A DNA stretch of 23,990 nucleotides, taken from a virus. The stretch covers positions 1 through 23,990 of the IMG/VR virus record IMGVR_UViG_3300000115_000195, one strand, 5' to 3'. A model generated the notes under the pieces. It was not told where the DNA came from, searched no databases, and was given only the letters and a program-made list of their open reading frames with translations. The position numbers and the translations under genes were made by a program. Positions within the stretch are counted from its first letter, which is position 1. Every line of letters starts with the position of its first letter. Positions 14,715 through 21,370 of the stretch are shown in pieces.

Positions 14715-15866
14715 TTAGTATTCGGGTTTGCCACCCGAAGCCAATATATTGTCAATTATTTGACTAGCCTCTCTCTGACCTAACTCTCCTACTTCTCCTT
14801 CATATCCAAGCCTTACCAAATATCTCTGTTGCTTGTATGTAGATGGAGTATCTTCGCCCTTGATAATCTTATCAAGGGTTTGTAGTTGCTGGGCCGAAAG
14901 ATGGGGTATGTGGCCATAGCCTCTAGTAACCCTTTCCCTCATGTCCCCGACGAAATTCTTCTCCCAAGTAGTCATATGGTCGGTAGATATATTGTAAAAG
15001 TCCGGAAGTCCGTAGTATTCACAAACCTTAGCAAACATTTCTCTTGCCAATCTATCCTTATCTTCTCTTAACATAGTATATTGCGCCGCTCTAAGAGATT
15101 CTCTCTTTTCCTTTAGAGACATTAAGACATCCAATTGCATATCTTCTATCTCACATTGCTGCTTATACTCTCCTATTCTAAGATTGAATAGAACCAAATC
15201 CTGCCATAGTTTCTCGGTAGGATATCCCCTAGTGTTTATCTGCGCTTTGGGATTGTCGGGATGATTCCATCTCCAAACAATTGATGCCATAGTGTGGCCA
15301 TCTTCGCCATAGTTTCCTTTACCTGCTTTCCTTATCGCAGTAACAGGTCGCCTAGTTTGTACCTTAGCATCGTATTCCCACTTTAGAACTCTAACATTTA
15401 CTCTGACATCATATTCTTTAACGGCTTCAAACATTTCAGTAAAATGCTCTCCATGTTTATGCCACCAAGCGGTTTGCATCATAGAAGCAACTCTTACCTT
15501 CATCCATTCATCAATCATTTCATCAGTAATCATCTCTTCCTGCATTCCAGTAGATAGTGCTATCTGCTTTAGAATATGGTAGGAATTAATATGGTCGGAA
15601 CCAACTAAAATCATTTCTCCATTTTCAGTATTTTCTACTTCAAAGTGATATACAATCCTATGTCCACAAAGACATTCGCCCTTTCTATCTTCCCACCATT
15701 CGGGGACTTCGATATCTCCCCAGTAAACTTTACCGGTGGCAATCCATTCTTTACAAGCCTCTTCATAATCATCTGCTACAGATAAATCAACCATCCTCTC
15801 GATTAGTTTCCTATCATATCTTCCAGTACCTAATTTTCTCTTAGGTTTAATTAGTAATTCATCCAT
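14715..15866 (-). CDS. Zinc-motif protein (383 aa), conserved phage-type architecture
   Basis: The start is taken at 15866, where TAATG overlaps the upstream stop and GAGGTGG is the ribosome binding site; a frame from 15887 would bury that site. Domain impressions: an N-terminal part with ECLCGHR (C65, C67) and a GSDHI turn, a long charged helical centre, and a C-terminal part with LSAQQLQTLDKII then TYKQQRYLVRLGY and EASQIIDNIL. The last resembles the short C-terminal repeats that follow many phage-encoded DNA-binding or helicase-associated proteins. I cannot name the function. It is the last gene before the hairpin at 14721. Confidence 0.65.
   Translation of the reverse strand: MDELLIKPKRKLGTGRYDRKLIERMVDLSVADDYEEACKEWIATGKVYWGDIEVPEWWEDRKGECLCGHRIVYHFEVENTENGEMILVGSDHINSYHILKQIALSTGMQEEMITDEMIDEWMKVRVASMMQTAWWHKHGEHFTEMFEAVKEYDVRVNVRVLKWEYDAKVQTRRPVTAIRKAGKGNYGEDGHTMASIVWRWNHPDNPKAQINTRGYPTEKLWQDLVLFNLRIGEYKQQCEIEDMQLDVLMSLKEKRESLRAAQYTMLREDKDRLAREMFAKVCEYYGLPDFYNISTDHMTTWEKNFVGDMRERVTRGYGHIPHLSAQQLQTLDKIIKGEDTPSTYKQQRYLVRLGYEGEVGELGQREASQIIDNILASGGKPEY
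14721..14739 (-). terminator. Perfect 7-bp hairpin at the end of the 383-aa gene
   Basis: TTCGGGT (14721-14727) and ACCCGAA (14733-14739) with a 5-base loop overlap the last codons of the 383-aa gene. The hairpin is followed, in the direction of transcription, by the promoter-like motif at 14710-14697. This marks a plausible boundary between two transcription units. There is no strong U-tract, so termination is inferred. Confidence 0.4.
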
Positions 15867-16048
15867 TATTTTCCACCTCTTATACAACTCTTATGTCTTA
15901 TTTCTACTTCCCCTTGTTTTTTAGGAATGATACATACGCAGGAAGGACAACTTGGCCCCCTGCATTTATCACAACTAGTAGAGCCTTGGGTTTTCTTACA
16001 TTCGATACAAGTACCGAACTTACTTTCCATTTTATGTAGTGCTACCAT
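15866..16048 (-). CDS. Cysteine-rich zinc protein (60 aa)
   Basis: Eight cysteines in 60 residues: 14, 17, 26, 29, 34, 37, 39 and 55 (CIEC, CDKC, CPSCVC, then KSC), enough for two zinc sites. The tail is basic. The ATG at 16048 has an AGGTGA ribosome binding site; M7 is a weaker alternative. Likely nucleic-acid or protein binding; no family name can be given. Confidence 0.65.
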   Translation of the reverse strand: MVALHKMESKFGTCIECKKTQGSTSCDKCRGPSCPSCVCIIPKKQGEVEIRHKSCIRGGK

Positions 16049-16050
16049 TA

Positions 16051-16284
16051 TTATTCACCTCTATCCATTATCTCGTATTGGTATTGCTCTCTCAAATAAG
16101 CATCTAACATCTCTGTTAGTTTCTTTGGGAATACTTCAAAAATCCCAGCAATTGTTCCTCGCTGCAAACATAGCCAAAGCCTATGATAGTTGTTAATCAA
16201 TATCTCCGGACTTCCGTTTGCGTTCTCTTTAATAATTACCGCAGGTAATTCTTCATCATCTATTATTCTAAATTCTACTTCCAT
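16051..16284 (-). CDS. Hypothetical protein (77 aa)
   Basis: Unrecognised. Starts with an acidic strand (VEFRIIDDEELPAVII), then a hydrophobic segment (HRLWLCLQRGTIAGIFEVF) too polar for a membrane helix, and a C-terminal helix. Spacing is 2 bases to the 60-aa gene and 1 base to the 91-aa gene. Confidence 0.55.
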   Translation of the reverse strand: MEVEFRIIDDEELPAVIIKENANGSPEILINNYHRLWLCLQRGTIAGIFEVFPKKLTEMLDAYLREQYQYEIMDRGE

Positions 16285-16285
16285 T

Positions 16286-16561
16286 TTAATCCCTCATTAA
16301 ATTCCATATCTCTTCTATATCTTTGTGCATTAATGCACCTTCTTTATTTTCAATTACCGTCCTAACTAATACACCGCTAATAGTAGTGAGTAGTTCCTCA
16401 CTAGGTTCACTAATAAGTATTTTAGTAATCTTCTCTTGCATTTCTATTGCGTACATTTCTTCAGAAAGGCAATCCCAACAATCGTCATAAACAAATCTCT
16501 CTGTCGCATGGCAAAAGGTTTTGATAAAGTTGTTACCTTTACATTCTCTACATTCAATCAT
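16286..16561 (-). CDS. Zinc-ribbon hypothetical protein (91 aa)
   Basis: CREC (4-7), C17/H18 and CWDC (28-31) make a zinc ribbon in the first 31 residues; the rest is two helices. The start shares ATGA with the stop of the 47-aa gene inside one copy of a 21-base direct repeat. Both proteins begin M-I-E and then a cysteine pair. Confidence 0.6.
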   Translation of the reverse strand: MIECRECKGNNFIKTFCHATERFVYDDCWDCLSEEMYAIEMQEKITKILISEPSEELLTTISGVLVRTVIENKEGALMHKDIEEIWNLMRD

Positions 16562-16713
16562 TCAATCATCTCCTTATCCATTAAATAGCAATCTGTTTTA
16601 CAAGTAGGACAACCTTTCCCAATACCATCCCCATCTTCAAACATCACTAAATCTTCTTCTTCTCCTTGCCAGCCGCATTTATTACAAGTTACTTCAATCA
16701 TTCAATCATCTCC
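16553..16713. repeat. 21-base exact direct repeat flanking a small zinc gene
   Basis: The blocks 16553-16573 and 16693-16713 are identical over 21 bases and exactly 140 bases apart. Each spans the stop of one gene, the overlapping ATGA start of the next and its GGAG ribosome binding site, so the 47-aa gene forms a unit bounded by identical junctions. This is what duplication or insertion by recombination at start/stop junctions would leave. Confidence 0.8.
16558..16701 (-). CDS. Zinc-ribbon microprotein (47 aa)
   Basis: 47 aa with CNKC (6-9) and CPTC (31-34), a complete four-cysteine ribbon, and C38 extra. The acidic middle (EEEDLVMFEDGDG) joins the halves. The ribosome binding site is GGAG, 8 bases before the ATG. 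It lies inside the 21-base repeat pair and shares its first residues (MIE) with the 91-aa neighbour. Too short to be obvious to gene callers, but its context supports it. Confidence 0.65.
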   Translation of the reverse strand: MIEVTCNKCGWQGEEEDLVMFEDGDGIGKGCPTCKTDCYLMDKEMIE

Positions 16714-17339
16714 GTATTAGTACCAAATATTTCATTACTCTTTTTTATTTCAGAATTTCTCATATTCTTGTAGTGGTCTGCTGGCCACCAAGGAGGAGCC
16801 CTGCCATTTTTCCAAGTTGCAAATTTCCATTTACCTTGTAAATAATAGTGTCTATAACTTTCTATAACAAAGTTCCATGTATTCTCTTGGGGACTTAATC
16901 GGTAATAGTCATCCATAGCAATTGTTACCGGAGTTAATTCTTTACAAGTAAAATCGTGACTTCTAAGCAACTTACCGTAATCGACAACATCAAGAATCCT
17001 ATCATAAGAACCATGCCTTTTACCATATCTAAAAGTAAATTCTTCGCAAAGGGCCTTACCATGTGCTAGTAGCCAATTGAAATTATCTAAAGACTTCCTT
17101 GCCCAAATGGTACTAGGATGATTTAACATAGCCGGTTTCATTAGTCTAGAATTAATCATTTTATGATATATCTTTAGTTCCGCCAATGATGGTTCATAGC
17201 GACATTCAGAAATAAACCTCATGTAGAGTATATTAGTATGTAGCATTTGACATGTTTCAGTCGGCATTTTTACTACATGCTTGTCTAGCATTTCTTGTGC
17301 TGATTCTCTTGGGCATTCTGATAGTGCAAATATATTCAT
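16698..17339 (-). CDS. Conserved viral protein with KHVVKM motif (213 aa)
   Basis: The start is the ATG at 17339 with AGGTGA upstream; a GTG at 17348 lies within that site. MNIFALSECPRESAQEMLDKHVVKM at the N-terminus (quoted in parts: MNIF, a D-K-H-V-V-K-M motif at 19-25), then NHPSTIWARKS, NFNWLLAHGKALCEEFTFRYGKRH and a late WPADHYK, are hallmarks of a protein family I know from many marine phages. It is sometimes labelled a pyrimidine-dimer glycosylase, without good evidence. Conserved His, Lys and Trp suggest an enzyme acting on DNA or nucleotides. The family is recognised, the activity is not. Confidence 0.75.
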   Translation of the reverse strand: MNIFALSECPRESAQEMLDKHVVKMPTETCQMLHTNILYMRFISECRYEPSLAELKIYHKMINSRLMKPAMLNHPSTIWARKSLDNFNWLLAHGKALCEEFTFRYGKRHGSYDRILDVVDYGKLLRSHDFTCKELTPVTIAMDDYYRLSPQENTWNFVIESYRHYYLQGKWKFATWKNGRAPPWWPADHYKNMRNSEIKKSNEIFGTNTEMIE

Positions 17340-17340
17340 T

Positions 17341-17688
17341 TTATTCACCTTTTAAATTATTAAATTCTGGGAAATGCTTGTCAATTAAGTAAGCACAAGC
17401 ATCCCAAACTTCTAGTTGGTCTTTGTAGTATTCTACACACTGCTCTCTAGATTGTGGCTGATGTTCAAAATAACCATAATAGGAAAGGTATTTTGCCGCC
17501 ATAGTTAATTGTGATTTGGTTTTACCTTTGTTTAGATTATGGATGTAAGGTATTCCTCTCCATCCTATCTTTTCTACTAGAGAAGAAATTGCTTCGTCTC
17601 TACCCATAATAATCGGAGCAACATTTACCTTCATGGCAATGATACCGCTTCTTCTTAGACTAGGTACAAATTCTTTTCCAAAACTCAT
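17341..17688 (-). CDS. Hypothetical protein (115 aa)
   Basis: Unrecognised. Basic N-terminus, then a helix-rich body with WRGIPYIHNLNKGKTKSQL and a C-terminal helix rich in aromatic residues. No zinc or membrane motifs. Overlaps the 88-aa gene by 4 bases. Confidence 0.6.
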   Translation of the reverse strand: MSFGKEFVPSLRRSGIIAMKVNVAPIIMGRDEAISSLVEKIGWRGIPYIHNLNKGKTKSQLTMAAKYLSYYGYFEHQPQSREQCVEYYKDQLEVWDACAYLIDKHFPEFNNLKGE

Positions 17689-17951
17689 TCCGAATCAACA
17701 CCGTCTAAAGGTTCGGGTAGCCATTCTTTAGGACAGCCTTCTCTAACCGCTTGTCGGATTGCTTGGTTAAAACACGGTTCGAACTTCTCATGTGTTTTAA
17801 TTACTAAGTGATTCCAAGTATCGCCCCAGCAAACTGTTACTCTCCAACCATGCTTAGTTGGATAAACTGTTAGTAGTTTCCTAGTAGCCCAATCTTGGTC
17901 AGGTAATCCGTACTTCAATCCTTCTCCTTCTTTCCATATTATATCAGTCAT
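17685..17951 (-). CDS. Hypothetical protein (88 aa)
   Basis: 88 aa, tryptophan-rich (six W) with strands LLTVYP, WRVTVCWG and a helix after NHLVIKTHEKF. The C-terminus is acidic. No family recognised. Two bases separate it from the 71-aa gene and it overlaps the 115-aa gene by 4. Confidence 0.6.
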   Translation of the reverse strand: MTDIIWKEGEGLKYGLPDQDWATRKLLTVYPTKHGWRVTVCWGDTWNHLVIKTHEKFEPCFNQAIRQAVREGCPKEWLPEPLDGVDSE

Positions 17952-17953
17952 AT

Positions 17954-18169
17954 TTATGCCTCCAATTCTGTTTCATATTCAATCTTAAATTCCCATGTGT
18001 GAAAAATATCATGGCCCCCAAGGAAACCACCTGCTTCTCTAATCGGCCCGATAAATCTAGCCGCACAAACTTGACAATAAACCATTACAATTCGTTCATC
18101 AATTAGTGTACCATTGTCTCTTTCAATAGTTACTATATTGCCAATATCATCTTCTGTATATTTAGTCAT
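17954..18169 (-). CDS. Hypothetical protein (71 aa) with Cys/His pair
   Basis: 71 aa. CQVC in the middle and H-x-x-x-H later (GHDIFHTW) could bind one zinc. The N-terminus reads as a small beta unit (GNIVTIER, RIVMVYC). Overlaps the upstream gene by 8 bases. Function unknown. Confidence 0.6.
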   Translation of the reverse strand: MTKYTEDDIGNIVTIERDNGTLIDERIVMVYCQVCAARFIGPIREAGGFLGGHDIFHTWEFKIEYETELEA

Positions 18170-18440
18170 CTACTCTCACCCAGTAAACTGTTCCATGCTT
18201 ATATTTGGAATAATTCCACCTAACATAGTTAGGGCTCTTAATCAATAGCCTAGTCATTTTCCTAGGTATTGGAATCATTTTCATTATGTGCCCTTTTTTA
18301 TTAGGAGTTATTGCCACCATTCTAGCAGCATCAGTTCCACTAAAGGGGAGCGAAGTATCTAAATCACTTCTTTCTAGTGCGTCTAACCAATTCGCTTCTT
18401 GTCTAGTTACTCTTCCTAGTCTCTTTGCTCTACCACTCAT
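18162..18440 (-). CDS. Hypothetical basic protein (92 aa)
   Basis: The start is placed at the ATG at 18440, two bases after the upstream stop, with GGTGAT as ribosome binding site; the frame is open further upstream to 18485. The product is strongly basic (GRAKRLGRVTRQEANWL, IPRKMTRLLIKSP) with a helix-then-strands pattern that could bind nucleic acid. No family recognised. Confidence 0.55.
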   Translation of the reverse strand: MSGRAKRLGRVTRQEANWLDALERSDLDTSLPFSGTDAARMVAITPNKKGHIMKMIPIPRKMTRLLIKSPNYVRWNYSKYKHGTVYWVRVDD

Positions 18441-18441
18441 A

Positions 18442-18684
18442 TTAATCACCATCTCTATATCTTTGATAGGCTTCTTCATCTGCATTACTCTTCATCCTTT
18501 CATGGTCTACCCAATCAAAATAATCGGCTGCTATTCTTTCTACTTCTTCCCTAACAAAATCAACTGCATCTTCGGGACTATCTACTAGAGATTCTAACAA
18601 GTCTGTCAGTTCTGCTTTATTCATGTGGTCATTCATCAAACTATATGCGGAAGTATATCCGCAAAATATCAATACATCTTTCAT
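18442..18684 (-). CDS. Hypothetical acidic protein (80 aa)
   Basis: 80 aa, acidic and helical (ELTDLLESLVDSPEDAVDFVREEVERIAADYF), the reverse in charge of the basic 92-aa neighbour. It has an AGGAGA ribosome binding site. Opposite charges in adjacent genes might indicate a complex, but this is only a suggestion. Confidence 0.6.
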   Translation of the reverse strand: MKDVLIFCGYTSAYSLMNDHMNKAELTDLLESLVDSPEDAVDFVREEVERIAADYFDWVDHERMKSNADEEAYQRYRDGD

Positions 18685-18686
18685 AT

Positions 18687-18917
18687 TTATTTCTCCTGTT
18701 CAAAAACTAAGGGAGGAATCCATAATGGATTAAACTCCCTGCTTAAATCATCTTCGCAACTGTCACAACAATTGCCCGCTATTGACGAAATCTCTTCGCC
18801 CTGTATAAATCTTATCTCGATTCTCTTAGTAGAAAGAAGACCGCACTTGCTACATTTAGGCAAGTCGGCCCTTCTTATCTCACTCTTAGTAAAGAATCTT
18901 TTAATCCATTCTATCAT
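18687..18917 (-). CDS. Zinc-motif protein (76 aa)
   Basis: The start is the ATG at 18917; the GTG nine bases earlier is part of the GGTGAT ribosome binding site. CSKC (22-25) pairs with CC-x2-C (50, 51, 54) to give a zinc site around a beta hairpin (RIEIRFIQGEEISS). Function unknown. Confidence 0.6.
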   Translation of the reverse strand: MIEWIKRFFTKSEIRRADLPKCSKCGLLSTKRIEIRFIQGEEISSIAGNCCDSCEDDLSREFNPLWIPPLVFEQEK

Positions 18918-19014
18918 AATAATCACCCCCGTCGGGAAACGACTTCGTAGTTGGAGGACTACTATCTGCCGTGTAACCTTCGTCGTTTTTACTGCAAAAA
19001 CCGACTGGAATCAT
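18901..19014 (-). CDS. Possible microprotein (37 aa)
   Basis: MIPVGFCSKN..., a proline- and serine-rich 37-residue frame. Its ATG shares ATGA with the stop of the 28-aa frame and its end overlaps the 76-aa gene by 17 bases, continuing the coupled pattern. No other evidence of coding, so the call is tentative. Confidence 0.4.
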   Translation of the reverse strand: MIPVGFCSKNDEGYTADSSPPTTKSFPDGGDYYDRMD

Positions 19015-19097
19015 ATAACATATCTATTGATTAGATATGCCAATACTAGAAATTCTAGTAATTGAAGTAGCCTATATGCTATCTTCTTGAGTTTCAT
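19011..19097 (-). CDS. Possible 28-aa membrane microprotein
   Basis: MKLKKIAYRLLQLLEFLVLA continues for eight more residues. A basic start is followed by a hydrophobic stretch long enough to insert in a membrane. An AGGTGA ribosome binding site lies 6 bases before the ATG, inside the end of the 50-aa gene. Start and stop mesh with both neighbours. Confidence 0.5.
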   Translation of the reverse strand: MKLKKIAYRLLQLLEFLVLAYLINRYVI

Positions 19098-19250
19098 TTA
19101 TTTCACCTGCTTGATTAAGCGTTGGTAGACTAACATGCCGACTACATTATCCCCACATCGTAGGATAACCTTCTCACCATCTACTTCAGCAGTGGTTACA
19201 TCGTCTACATATTTCGCTAGCCAATCTAAGATTACTTTTTCTGATTTCAT
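19098..19250 (-). CDS. Hypothetical protein (50 aa)
   Basis: 50 aa: a helix (KVILDWLAKYVDDV), a strand-turn-strand (VDGEKVILRCGDN), and a final helix. AGGTGAT is the ribosome binding site, 5 bases before the ATG. It follows the 16-bp hairpin at 19265-19318. No family recognised. Confidence 0.6.
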   Translation of the reverse strand: MKSEKVILDWLAKYVDDVTTAEVDGEKVILRCGDNVVGMLVYQRLIKQVK

Positions 19251-19264
19251 TTAAATCACCTGTT

Positions 19265-19318
19265 GAAGATAGGGGGAGCATATTTTGTCTTAGGCCTCTT
19301 TGCTCTACCCCTATCTTC
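19265..19318 (-). terminator. Long stem-loop between 78-aa and 50-aa genes
   Basis: GAAGATAGGGG (19265-19275) pairs perfectly with 19308-19318. After a 2-base bulge the stem goes on for 5 more pairs (19276-19280 with 19301-19305), giving 16 pairs around a 20-base loop. It begins directly after the stop of the 78-aa gene. It could terminate, attenuate or be a processing site. No U-tract follows in the minus direction. Confidence 0.5.
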
Positions 19319-19555
19319 TTATTCAAGTGGGTGTTCTATTCGAACATCTCCCATAGCCCATCGAAGAGTTTTGATTACTCCTTCTAGTGCCTTGAAATTT
19401 CTCATATGATATATGCGGTCTTCTCTAGATTGCTTTTGGTGCATCTTGGTGAAGTGCATATTTTGTTTTCGTTCTGCCTTTTCTAACATGTCTTGGAAGT
19501 CATCCCAAGTTCTATTGTAGGAGAACGAGTCCGTATCTTGGTGGTCACTCAACAT
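19319..19555 (-). CDS. Small conserved viral-type protein (78 aa)
   Basis: 78 aa, basic and helical in the middle (KAERKQNMHFTKMHQKQSR), ending YHMRNFKALEGVIKTLRWAMGD then HPLE. The terminal pattern H-M-R-N-F-K-A-L-E-G-V-x-K-x-L-R-W resembles small proteins seen widely in marine phages; function unknown. Ribosome binding site GGAATGAT. Confidence 0.65.
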   Translation of the reverse strand: MLSDHQDTDSFSYNRTWDDFQDMLEKAERKQNMHFTKMHQKQSREDRIYHMRNFKALEGVIKTLRWAMGDVRIEHPLE

Positions 19556-19561
19556 TCCAAA

Positions 19562-19660
19562 TCATTCCTTTAGTAAATAAAAAATATAGTTGGGAGGTCG
19601 GTCTGAATCCACAAGATACCTGTACCCTCGCCCCTCACTTATAACTGGCATGTCCCTCAT
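19562..19660 (-). CDS. Possible microprotein (32 aa)
   Basis: A 32-residue frame, MRDMPVISEGRGYRYLVDSD and 12 more, ends inside the ribosome binding site of the 78-aa gene. The first ATG lacks a ribosome binding site; the fourth codon, ATG, is preceded by GAGGGAC. Tentative. Confidence 0.35.
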   Translation of the reverse strand: MRDMPVISEGRGYRYLVDSDRPPNYIFYLLKE

Positions 19661-19712
19661 ATAGATAATTTTTGTAATAATTTTATAACATTATTAACCA
19701 CTTTAGGATTAC

Positions 19713-20171
19713 CTACTCTTCCTCACTAATAGGGGCGTAACCCAACCCCTCTAAAGTACCATCCCATTTCTTATTGGTAAAACGCCTTTGCAAATCTGTT
19801 GAAATTTTCTTCTTCTCGTTGAGTGCGTATTCGTGGGCACTGGCATATCCGCCTCCCCCACTCTTACCATGCTTGAGATGAAGTCCGTTAGGAACCATCT
19901 CGAAATATACCTTAGATGCCTCATAGACCATCTTAGCCACTTTGTCTACATTGACCTTTACAGAGACAGGGTGAGTGCTCCTTACCCCTTGCCTAAAGGG
20001 AGAGCCATCTCTTCCCTTCAGTAGTCCTCTAATGGAGAACTCTGCATTCTTCCTTTCCTTCTCATTATCGTTACCTGCTGAAATTAATGTATCTACAACA
20101 TCTTCCAATTTACCTAAATCAGCATCTTCCATATATGCCTCGACTAACAGTACTAGGTCATCCCATTCCAT
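19713..20171 (-). CDS. Protein of unknown function (152 aa), paralogue of the 170-aa protein at 21499
   Basis: Helical and acidic N-terminus, then basic. The C-terminal 70 residues (GKSGGGGYASAHEYA..., ending KKWDGTLEGLGYAPISEEE) align with the C-terminus of the rightward 170-aa gene (GKHGGISYSTADEFA..., KKIWDGTIAGL), so the two are paralogues. First gene of the leftward block after the iteron region. A TTTAAT box in the repeated promoter motif lies about 25 bases upstream, as for a leaderless archaeal message. Function unknown; its place next to the candidate origin suggests a replication or packaging link. Confidence 0.7.
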   Translation of the reverse strand: MEWDDLVLLVEAYMEDADLGKLEDVVDTLISAGNDNEKERKNAEFSIRGLLKGRDGSPFRQGVRSTHPVSVKVNVDKVAKMVYEASKVYFEMVPNGLHLKHGKSGGGGYASAHEYALNEKKKISTDLQRRFTNKKWDGTLEGLGYAPISEEE

Positions 20172-20186
20172 AAATCCCTACTTTTA

Positions 20187-20205
20187 CATTCCCTATTAAA
20201 GCCCT
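20187..20205 (-). promoter_or_regulatory. Second copy of the leftward promoter-like motif
   Basis: 18 of 19 bases match 14692-14710. On the minus strand AGGGCTTTAATAGG, with TTTAAT 22-31 bases before the ATG at 20171, the distance expected for a TATA box and a leaderless or near-leaderless transcript. Confidence 0.55.
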
Positions 20206-20344
20206 CTTATTTGGGAAGTGAATATATATTACGCACCCCTAAGGAAAGCCGCATTTATTATATTACAAAATATAGCCTTCTTAAATAATACATATTTATT
20301 ACGGAAATAGTTTGCCCTCTGTTAAAAAATCTAAAAAAACACAA

Positions 20345-20581
20345 CCATGAGACAACCCATGAGACAAAGAGAAACGCCCCACTGCGACCAACTTTGCCCC
20401 TTCAGTCTCATGTCTCATGTCTCATCGCCCAAGAGAGAGAGATAAAGGGAGAAATAGGGGTGGGGAGAGAGATATATGATATGAGATTATGAGATTATGA
20501 GATTGAATAATAATAAATGATGTACTGAAAGCCTATCCTTTCAGTCTCATCTTCAGTCTCATCACCAAATCGTGAGACTGA
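20345..20581. repeat. Iteron cluster, candidate replication origin
   Basis: This occupies most of a 607-base gene-free stretch (20172-20778). Related copies on both strands include: CCATGAGACAA twice (20345-20355, 20357-20367); GTCTCAT three times in tandem (20405-20425); ATGAGATT three times in tandem (20481-20504); a perfect ACTGAAAG/CTTTCAGT hairpin (20524-20545); TTCAGTCTCATC twice in tandem (20540-20563); and an inverted GTGAGACTGA (20572-20581). Iterons of this kind bind initiator proteins at many viral and plasmid origins. It lies where the all-leftward block ends, and no protein frame crosses it. An operator cluster is the alternative. Confidence 0.6.
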
Positions 20582-20660
20582 CCCCGTACATGTTATATTC
20601 CATACTATAAATTATAACATAATATATCCCCTATATACTATAAGGAGCAATTAGAATTAC
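20582..20660. other. AT-rich segment beside the iterons, possible unwinding element
   Basis: About 80 bases made largely of TATA, ATAT and TTATA runs (for example ATTATAACATAATATAT) directly next to the iteron cluster. Such DNA melts easily and is often the unwinding element of an origin; it might equally hold promoters. No gene is seen in it. Confidence 0.4.
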
Positions 20661-20733
20661 TATAACTTCCCTAAAGCGTTTAGTTGGGTAAATTTTTCTT
20701 ACGGTTTTGAAAGAGGGGACTATAGTGTGATTA

Positions 20734-20768
20734 GGTGGCTTGCTTTGTTTTAGTGACCCCGAAGGGCC
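20734..20768 (-). terminator. Hairpin after the RPA-like gene, partial copy of the repeated element
   Basis: On the minus strand GGCCCTTCGGGGT, a CCC-UUCG-GGG hairpin, is followed by an ACAAAGC arm. The same 13 bases and arm occur on the plus strand at 23839-23862. The CCATATGG palindrome is missing here. It lies 10 bases after the stop of the 99-aa gene, so it is a likely transcript end. Confidence 0.5.
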
Positions 20769-20778
20769 ACATTCTTAT

Positions 20779-21078
20779 TCACCTCTCTAACACCTCTATA
20801 CTGCCATCCCTAGCGGAAACGATAAGTTCGCCCTGCCTCATGGCACACATACCGCCTTCGATTCTTACGACATCCCCTGATTTGACTTTCTCCACTTGGC
20901 CGCCCCATAGGACGATACCGACGATTCCAGTTTCATCCCTACCACATGCAGCCGCAATAAATCCGGTATAGTTTGCAGATTCAACCCTGCGTCTAGGGTA
21001 GCGTTGCAATACCACTAATTCTAAGCCGTCAACCGGTTCGTCCTGTGCTAAATCTTCAATTTTTTGTCTTTCAGTCAT
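20779..21078 (-). CDS. Single OB-fold ssDNA-binding protein (RPA-like)
   Basis: 99 aa forming one OB fold: an N-terminal V-D-G-L-E-L-V-V-L strand, YTGFIAAACGRDETGIVGIVLWG (D-x-x-G-x-x-G, then V-L-W), VKSGDVVRIEGG (G-D-V-V-x-I-x-G) and a final strand pair with L-I-V-S-x-R-D-G. These are standard marks of archaeal RPA/aspartyl-tRNA-synthetase-type OB domains. It probably coats ssDNA, next to the candidate origin. It overlaps the 90-aa gene by 8 bases and ends before a UUCG hairpin. Confidence 0.75.
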   Translation of the reverse strand: MTERQKIEDLAQDEPVDGLELVVLQRYPRRRVESANYTGFIAAACGRDETGIVGIVLWGGQVEKVKSGDVVRIEGGMCAMRQGELIVSARDGSIEVLER

Positions 21079-21343
21079 ATGCAGTCAACTCCTCATATAC
21101 TTCGGTGAATATAGCATAATAATTTTCGAATAAGTTAATTTGCATAATTTTCCATATTGGCATCCCTACTTGATATTGTTCAACTTCTAAGTGCATGTCG
21201 CTAAACTGTTTCGAAATCTCAGAATAGGTATGTGGAACCAAACCATCTACATATTCAACCAAAAGGTCGTCTGTATGTTCACCATCACAATAATCTTGAT
21301 AATCCTTCGCCCATTCTTCAAATGTTTCTCTATTAGGAAGCAT
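21071..21343 (-). CDS. Hypothetical acidic protein (90 aa)
   Basis: 90 aa, net acidic and helical (TFEEWAKDYQDYCDGEHTDDLL). No family. The ATG has no ribosome binding site, so a leaderless message from the divergent promoter region (21344-21498) is likely. It is co-transcribed with the OB-fold gene. Confidence 0.55.
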   Translation of the reverse strand: MLPNRETFEEWAKDYQDYCDGEHTDDLLVEYVDGLVPHTYSEISKQFSDMHLEVEQYQVGMPIWKIMQINLFENYYAIFTEVYEELTAYD

Positions 21344-21370
21344 ATAATACCGTTAGCACTCTGTTTAGGT

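Noticed and set aside
19585-19660. tRNA-like GGTCTGAATCC on the plus strand
   Set aside because: No cloverleaf can be drawn; the interval is better explained by a short minus-strand frame and leader.
20401-20563. Possible CRISPR array
   Set aside because: Repeat units are 7-12 bases, in both orientations and mostly in direct tandem without unique spacers of 30-40 bases; no cas genes.
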